A DNA stretch of 64,000 nt from Adineta steineri (lineage: Eukaryota; Rotifera; Eurotatoria; Adinetida; Adinetidae). The notes under the pieces are model-generated. The model worked only from the letters and a program-made list of their open reading frames with translations. It ran no database searches and was not told the DNA's origin. The number at the start of each line of letters is the position of its first letter. Position 1 is the stretch's first letter. Shown here piece after piece: positions 56,858-64,000 of this stretch. Position numbers and translations under genes: made by a program. The stretch lies in NCBI GenBank assembly GCA_905250115.1, contig CAJNOI010000030.1:295451-359450 (forward strand), in the 5' to 3' direction.

Positions 56858-57314
56858 ATTATCGCTGAACCAATTGAACACGGGCAGCGTTTCACTTGTT
56901 TACGATGATATCGTTTTGCAAGTTCAAAGTATGGATCATTTTGGTGATTATCGAACAATTTTCAGGTAAAGAGTTTATCACTTTCCTCAATACTTTGTTG
57001 GCATTATTTTCTGATATTTATTAAATATGAATAATTCTACTTAGAAATAGTATCTGTCAATGAAGTTCATTGACGTCGAGCTGATTGATAGATAAGCAGA
57101 TAATGTTTCTTCATTTGATATATGTTTATTAAGATCAATTAAAGATAAAAATGACCTGAATATAGTCTAGGATATCATCTAAGGTAGTTAAAGTTAGTTA
57201 CTTTAAACAGAAAGTACTAAATGATTTATTTAGATTGATTGCTATTGGAATTCTATTTTAAGCTTAAACTTCGATAGGTTAGACTCAAAAGTTACTAAAT
57301 TATAAAGATTCATT

Positions 57315-57353
57315 TGAGTGTGAATATTAAATTCACTTTTGATTCCCACACTC
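57315..57353. repeat. telomere-like hairpin, short form (right)
   Basis: Counterpart of 9872-9909: GAGTGTGAATAT and GATTCCCACACTC. Confidence 0.55.
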
Positions 57354-57614
57354 GACTATATTAATTTCGATTTTCACCTAATGATAATGGAAAAAAATAA
57401 ATCATCTACTTAATGTATCACCATTCAGAAGATATATTATTTTTATAACAAATTAATATAAAATTTTCAATGATTATCAGTACAAAAAAAACAAGCATAA
57501 ACATAATTTTATGATTAGTATACTTAAAATAAATATAAATTTTCTCGTTGACTTTCTAAACAGATCATAGTGAAATGAGAATCATTTAAAATACTTCCAG
57601 GTATTGGCATTTTT

Positions 57615-58679
57615 TTATTCTTTGATTGTAACTTGTTTTACTTCAGCCTTTCTACCATAAATAACTATTAATTGATGACATGAATTTAGTATTCTTTGCT
57701 CAAATTCTTTGACATAATTAAAGAAATAACTTTGTTGATTGGGTAACATTATATGATAATTATGACCATAAGAAATTTGTGTTAAATGTTTTACTCTTAC
57801 TCGTTGATCAATTTCAAGCATCGCTGCATGAATACATCCATCACCCACATATTCTCGAAGTATAAAATCGTCTCGAATAAATTCATGTAAATATCGTTGT
57901 ATTCCTTCCGATCTATAAAACCATTGTAATCGAATAATAAAAAAATTATTATAAATACAATTGACTCTCGGGAATGTTCTATTTAAAAATGTTTTTTCAA
58001 TAATAAATAATGCATTATTATCTTCTCTATACCATGATCGATAAGCATAATCTAATTTTTCACGATCTATATATTGAAAAAGATCGATATTAGTTTTATC
58101 TATGAAATATGAGTCATCATCCATTCTCATTATATAATCATAATTTCCATAAACAATTGCTGGATGATAAAAAACATCATATGACCAGAATCGACACATT
58201 AAACGATAACCAGATGGGTGACTTTTAGAGAATTTATTCGATTGTTGAACATTTGTTTCGAAATTAAGAAGAACAAATGAAATTTGTATTGTTTTATTAT
58301 TATAACGTACACATGATAAAATTTGTTGACGTAAAGCTAAAGTAAAATTGTTGTCATGAAATAAAAGAAATGGATATTGAAAATTATCATTCGTTGAATG
58401 AAATAAAATCACAGAATGAATCATATTAATAACCCGAGCGATTGATCGGTTCGTACTACGAATAAGTGTAACAATAACACCACGTGGATTATTATTCCAA
58501 TTTACAGAAAAATTAGGATATCCGGGAAGTTCCAATGGTTTTTTATATCCAGACAAAATCGATGGTTTATGATAAGTAACGATGTAGTATGCAAAAAATA
58601 AAATAATTGAAATGATAATAATAAATATTAATACCAAACGAAAAATACTGGTTTTTTGTTTTGAACTAATCAATGCCAT
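57615..58679 (-). CDS. GT15-family alpha-1,2-mannosyltransferase, right copy
   Basis: Intronless, intact, with the ATG at 58677-58679. All motifs of the left copy are kept (MCRFWS, RMDDDSYF, YVGDGCIHAAMLEID). About 17 residues differ, many in the signal anchor and stem (SILSGY here against SFVSRY on the left), with one extra C-terminal Glu. The catalytic domain is almost unchanged, which suggests both copies are under selection. Confidence 0.8.
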   Translation of the reverse strand: MALISSKQKTSIFRLVLIFIIIISIILFFAYYIVTYHKPSILSGYKKPLELPGYPNFSVNWNNNPRGVIVTLIRSTNRSIARVINMIHSVILFHSTNDNFQYPFLLFHDNNFTLALRQQILSCVRYNNKTIQISFVLLNFETNVQQSNKFSKSHPSGYRLMCRFWSYDVFYHPAIVYGNYDYIMRMDDDSYFIDKTNIDLFQYIDREKLDYAYRSWYREDNNALFIIEKTFLNRTFPRVNCIYNNFFIIRLQWFYRSEGIQRYLHEFIRDDFILREYVGDGCIHAAMLEIDQRVRVKHLTQISYGHNYHIMLPNQQSYFFNYVKEFEQRILNSCHQLIVIYGRKAEVKQVTIKE

Positions 58680-60712
58680 TCTATTGTACACACATAAATA
58701 TCCTATACAAAATTTATTATGAAATTATTTGATAATTTTTTATTCAAAGTATTTTTAATATAAGTATTCATGTTACCTAAATGTAAACTATTTCTTTAGA
58801 TTGAATCAATGATTGTTTATTATTCTACATCTCGTCTCAATATTGACATATTTATTGATACATGAAATTATTGTTCCTCCCTGCTCGATAAGTAATCGTG
58901 TCGTATAACACTGATAACAACACTGTAAATATTATATTTTTACCTTTCTAATTGTTTTAAAGTATTATTTTTTGAATCCAACCACAGTTTAATATCATAT
59001 ACCATTTTTTTATAATGATTTACATTTTGAATATGATGAACAAAAAGGATATTGAAAATAGCGAAGATAGATGTGAATGAGGGTGTGAACATTAGAGTCA
59101 TACTTTACTATTAAAAATATGTAAATTGGTCACCATCACGCCTCACCATAACTAATGTTGACAATGTATATGATCATAATTATCTAGGTCATTAACGTGA
59201 CCGTAACTGATGATATCTGACAAGAAAAAAAAATAAAGAAAGAGAATAACATATTTTGTTCATAGTTTAAGTAAAAATTAACAAAAAAAGTACAGCTTTT
59301 TATTATGCTTATCTATATATAACATCAAATTTATCAATATTTGTACCAATAATATTTAACAATTGATCACTAATAGTTATATCGTTTGGTAGAGATATTA
59401 TTTATACAAATAACGAATGTCTTATGAATAATATCTGCATTTCTTGAAAATTCATCTCTTTTCTTCTTCAAAGAGTTAATACTTCATAGTTTATCAAAAC
59501 ATTAAATTAATAATATGCATATGACATTCGTATGACATTCAAAGTCAACTAGACTTTGATAATTATAGTATCATCACTATTCATAAGTGAGAATTACTTT
59601 TTTCGTGACTTTACCTTGAAAAATGAATACAAGTTATATGTTTTTTTTCTGCTTTTAGGACGCTTGATTGATTAGACATATCGTTTATTTAGATGTGAAA
59701 GATTTCTTATTAAGCATACGGGCTGTAGAAAACTATCAAAGTGCAATGAAAGAAAGTGGTTGAGTATTAGAACTTGTTATATAGAATCGAAGGTCAGCGA
59801 GATGAATATTAGAAATGTATTTCAATTATTATTAAAAGAACTTATAGTTTTAGTAAAGTTCAATGAGAGAAAACTTTTATTATTATTAATATGAAAGATT
59901 CAATTGATCGTGAAGAATACTTCAATGCATTATGTCATAGTGTAAAAATGAAATAGGTTTTTTGATTAAAAAAACAAAAGCGAGAAGCTCTATACTTAAA
60001 TAAACACATACAATTTTTTTTGAAGGTGAAAAATAAGAAAAAGATGTATTAAATTGATATATCGACAATGAAACTATCAATTAATATAAAACGTAGCATT
60101 TGTAGTAGAGAAGGTATAATAAAATCAATTGGATAAGAAAATCCCATATTCCTATGTTTTTTCAGTCATTAAGTACGACTATCGAAAATATTTTTTTCAC
60201 TGCCATTTTTCATAATGCAATCGATTTCTATTCATACATATGCGAAATTGTCAAGCTTTTATCACAGTTTGATTTATGTCGGGCATAGAGTTCACATAAT
60301 GACATATACGATCAATTATATGACCTTGCTTTTCAATTCCATTCAGTTGATGCTCGTCAATAGTACAATAGTGTATATACATACTTCTGTATTCGTATAA
60401 AATAAACAGAATTTCTTTTTCTTTTTTTCTTCTTCTTTTCTTTCATCAAGCTGTTTTCATTATGATTTCAATGGATTCTTATATACTTCTATTCTCCTCT
60501 CATCTATATCCACTAGTATATGTCTGTTTTTTTTTCGTTTACTTGAACTTAAAGAATGAGTATACTTTAATTCTTCCGAATGAAAGAATATCAATTTCTT
60601 ACTGTAGAAATTATCAAAATCAGTCATACATACATATCGATATTTAACTTCTGTCCTATATTTCGTAAGAGAGACTGTGAATATATTGATTCGTTATTTT
60701 TTTCTTTCAGAT
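58680..60712. other. intergenic region between divergent glycosyltransferase genes (right)
   Basis: Mirror of 6516-8544. Contains the hairpin at 59072-59149 and no supported gene. Confidence 0.5.
59072..59149. repeat. telomere-like hairpin H1 (right)
   Basis: GTGAATGAGGGTGTGAAC on the left and CACCATCACGCCTCACC on the right. Counterpart of 8079-8152. Confidence 0.6.
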
Positions 60713-62148
60713 ATGCGTAAAATTTATTGGCGTCGAAATTCTCTAACACCCATAATTTTCTTGGTTTTATTAATATGTTTTATTACATTTATAACAACAT
60801 TTCATATAAATCAAGAAAGTATTATTTCATTTATTTATCATACACCAAACAATTGTGATGAATTAGCAAGAAATTCTTTACTTCATCAATCAACAATTCC
60901 ACCATATCATCTATTGATTCCATATCAAGAATTTGCTATGCGTACATCAATTTCTTGTCATTCATATAAACTTGATGAACCAAAAAAAAATCCATCCAAA
61001 CTTCATCCAAGACATTCGCAATATTTACGTGGAAAATTTCCATATATTGTACCATATTCTAATATAACATTTAATGATATAGAAAATTTCTATACAAAAA
61101 TTTTAGTAACAAAAAAAAATCAAACGAAAATTCTACGAACATCATTTGCTTCAAATATTTCATTTGAAAATGTACCCTATATATATATAAACGACATGTG
61201 GCATCCTGTTGGTGTTATATCGGCACAACGAACAGCTATATTAATACCATTACAAGGTCGAGATTTTAATGCAAAAACATTTATTTTTAATATACATGCA
61301 TTTGCTCGACGACAACTTCTTACCTATACAATTTTACTTATTGAACAAGTATGTATACAATTAGAAGAAAAATAATTAGTTGTTTTTGTTGTATATGTTC
61401 AAAAGGTTCATCCACTTGGTCATCGATTTAATAAAGGTCGTTTATTTAATGCTGGTGTTCGTTATATTCAAAATCAAGAATCATTAAATATTACATGTCT
61501 CATATTACATGATGTTGATTTAATACCTGAAAACGATGGAAATTTTTATACATGTGAACCTATACATCCAAAACATACAACGATACGAGTTCAACAAGTA
61601 GGTAGTAAACGTGGTTATACACGTTACTATGAATTTTTAATCGGTGGTGTTCTTTTATTAACAATGGATTTATATAAAAAAGTGAATGGTTTTTCAAATT
61701 TATATTGGGGATGGGGTGGTGAAGATGATGATTTATCATTAAGATTCATACAAAGACGTATATGTGTTGTACGACCAAGTGATGGTTTAGCTATTTATGC
61801 TGGTACAAAAAATATTTACTTTTTTTTATCCTCTATATTTTCTTGAGTGTTTTAGCATTACCTCATCCACGTGGTCAACGAAATAATGCACGTTTTAATC
61901 TTTTAACATGGTCAACTGTTCGTCTTGATACAGATGGTTTTGCACAAATTGATCCAATGATACGTTTTGTTGAAATACAAAAAAGATCAACTGTTACTCA
62001 TATTAAATTAGATGTTAATGCTAATGAAGATCTTTATAAAGCACCTTCGATGGAAGAATATCAATCTTTAACAGATCAAACTGATGAACATATAACTACG
62101 ACCAGGAAAACTATAGTAATAAAAAAAAATGTATCAACAATTACTTAG
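60713..62148 (+). CDS. B4GALT: beta-1,4-galactosyltransferase (GT7), right copy
   Basis: Exons 60713-61348, 61406-61802 and 61856-62148, 441 residues, the same exon sizes as the left copy (636, 397 and 293 nt). HDVDLIPEND, GGVLLLT and WGWGGEDDD are unchanged. Differences include TKILRTS for SKILQTS and YIYIND for YIYKND in the stem. In intron 2 the branch/acceptor region differs (TTGAGTGTTTTAG here, TTGATTGTTTTAG on the left), so only the second AG is shared and is taken as the acceptor. Confidence 0.9.
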
Positions 62149-62659
62149 TTCAATTATATCATTTAAGAGATTAGGCAATATGTCAGATACATTGATATTA
62201 ATGATGAGTACAGTTATTTTGTAAAATATTCAAATATTGATTTAGGAAATGTAATGCTTCTCTGTGTGTTTTATTAAGGACATTTTTTTTGTTATTGACT
62301 ATTGATCGTATTTTTATCAAAGTTCCCATTTCATATAAATAATAAAAAAATACAATATTTTCATTGCTAGAAAAACATCATCAAAGAAATTATTTTTGCA
62401 AATCATTAAATAGAGATAATAAGCTCGGGGAAAATATAAAGATGTAGACTAAAGTTATGATAAAACAACTTTTTTTAGCTTTATTTTACATTTTTTCTAA
62501 ATAATATACGTCGATTTATTGTTTAAATTATTATCAAATATTATGAGGTCGACACAAGACTTAACTAAATGTTACTTATTGTCTACGTTATATTAAAAGA
62601 AATATTACGAACCATAACGATTATTTTGAATGTCCTAGAAACAATGGTACTAAAGTAAA
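62149..62659. other. intergenic, nothing recognised
   Basis: Mirror of 4569-5079. Confidence 0.5.
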
Positions 62660-63860
62660 ACAAAATTTTATTGATACATTATCAGTAAATCAAAAATGAG
62701 CGATGTAATCGATTTCTTAGGTAATGATTTTACTTGATCTATATCGTTATTTTATTTTGTATAACATCATCTTCTGGTTTAATATAATGTTCGCATTGTC
62801 ATTCTACAACATCGCAATATTGATGTCAAAAATGTAATACATCTGTTTATTAAATAAACATAAAGATCATCCATATATTACAATGGATAAAACAGCTAAA
62901 GAATTAGAAACAAAAGTTTATCCTATAACTTATTATTTAGGTAAATAATGATTTATCTTTGATTGAATCAACATTAAATGAGAAAATCAATGAAGTAGAT
63001 AATTTATTACCTAAGGTTAAACATGACCATAAATCGAATAAAGATGAAATTGCTAGTGTAACGAACTTTTTAGAAAAAGCTATTGCTGAGCATCGATAAC
63101 TAATGAAGTTAAAAATATGGAAGATTTTCAAATTCGTTTACAAAATGAATTAGAAATACTTTTATCTAGTAACGATCAAATAAAATTATTACGTGCTAGA
63201 CAAGGGGTTTCTATTTATATAAATCGATTATTAAATGGATTAAAAATAACAACGCAACATGCATATAGTGTAGAAGGAATTGATAAATTAAGGAATATTA
63301 GAAGTAACATTATAAAATGTGGAAAGGTTGTCGAATCTCCAAAACATACAATATTTCATAATTTCCAACTTGAAAATTAATTAGTGATAATAAAACGCCA
63401 CAAGAATGGGATTTTGGATATCAAATTCCTAGTTGATAGCTTACAGAATAATACTGTAAATAAAAAATTCTTTTATTTTACTAGTTATATCTTTAACTTT
63501 TCAACTTATAGATTGCTACTACACTTCGCTTACATGAAAATCAAACTGGTGATCAGGGAGCACAGGATCTTTCTAGTGCTCTTTTAAATAATAGAATGAT
63601 ACTATTTATTCAATCTATTAGTTTCTTCCTACTAATATATTCTTATAAACATTAACATTACTTATTTCTCATTACCTTTCTCAGAATCGAATTGATAATG
63701 ATGGTACCCAACAACTTATTGCAGCTCTTCGACAAAATACAGTACAATTATTCTATTCTTTTTTTCATAGACATTGGCTACGCTTAGTCTTCATCAGAAT
63801 CAAGTTAATCAAGAAACATGTCACAGTACATTGATGATGAATTATAAATTCAACAACCAT
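62660..63860 (+). pseudogene. decayed B-box / coiled-coil / LRR gene (right copy)
   Basis: Same lesions as the left copy. B-box-like CSHCHSTTSQY, then TGA, then CQKCNTSVY; the HKDHPYITMDKTAKELE block in another frame; a coiled coil ending at a stop after EKAIAEHR; the open frame 63117-63380; LRR exon 63512-63595 without a GT donor; then NRIDNDGTQQLIAAL (about 63684-63740) and TLATLSLHQNQ (about 63772). Shared stop codons mean the gene died before the two arms separated. Confidence 0.55.
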
Positions 63861-64000
63861 TGACAAACATTCTAGTTTTTTGCTTTAATAATAAAGATAT
63901 ATTTGCAAAAATTACATTTATGTACTTGATTGAAGATTATTCATCGGTTTTCATTTCTTAATTTTGATATGGCGCAACAACTAACCGAGAAAAAAAACGT

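Larger units (their letters stand above)
55684..57614. other. intergenic region with hairpins and an arm-specific insertion (right)
   Basis: Mirror of 9607-11143 plus the insertion at 56357-56857. It lacks the hairpin found at 10119-10172. Confidence 0.6.
52162..64000. repeat. right arm of the giant inverted repeat (window end reached)
   Basis: Reverse complement of 3228-14633. It includes about 0.5 kb (56357-56857) absent from the left arm, and lacks the left-only hairpin. The match still holds at base 64000 (CGGTTAGTTGTTGCGCC at 3241 against its complement near 63980), so the arm continues beyond the window. Confidence 0.95.

Overview
The window is nuclear DNA of an animal. It is strongly AT-rich, genes are split by many short (about 50-70 nt) GT-AG introns, and products include a DEAD-box helicase, a carbonic-anhydrase-related protein, beta-1,4-galactosyltransferase, F-box/LRR, B-box/NHL and rhodopsin-like receptor sequences. 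A bdelloid rotifer (Adineta/Rotaria type) fits best. Reasons: expanded NHL-repeat and ADP-ribosyltransferase/TPR families, genes of fungal type (GT15 mannosyltransferase, secreted GH3 beta-glucosidase), and many interstitial stretches resembling the bdelloid telomere unit TGTGGG. The species cannot be fixed from the sequence alone.

Layout. 1-2401: the 3' end of a DEAD-box helicase gene and a complete acatalytic carbonic-anhydrase-like (CA10/11) gene. 3228-14633 and 52162-64000 are the two arms of a giant inverted repeat. Each arm carries, from outside to inside, a decayed B-box/LRR gene, a three-exon B4GALT gene, an intronless GT15 gene, an intronless F-box gene and an F-box/LRR gene in which each 84-nt exon encodes one LRR. 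The arms differ like alleles: scattered substitutions, a nonsense codon in the right F-box copy, a roughly 0.5-kb insertion only on the right, and a telomere-like hairpin only on the left. The inner end of the left arm coincides with a gap of exactly 100 N, so a haplotype misjoin must be considered. The right arm runs off the window.

The spacer (14734-52161) contains a receptor pseudogene, several NHL-repeat genes (two lacking visible 5' exons, one frameshifted B-box/coiled-coil/NHL gene, one secreted mucin-like NHL gene, one relic), a caspase-like protease, an R-S-E ADP-ribosyltransferase with TPRs, a TPR protein with a chaperone-binding carboxylate clamp, a secreted GH3 beta-glucosidase, a PLAT exon relic, a 5'-truncated LINE, coiled-coil relics, and a long-terminal-inverted-repeat element. 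Large parts are AT-rich with no gene I can support.

The most unusual recurrent structure is a dispersed family of short hairpins (about 17 loci) with arms built of telomere-like GGGTGTG units, always G-rich half first and C-rich half second. One sits in an intron of the caspase-like gene, two flank a PLAT exon relic, two copies with the same loop bracket the intronless F-box gene, and one is present in one arm of the big inverted repeat and absent from the other. Exon borders below were read by eye from GT/AG sites and frame continuity.
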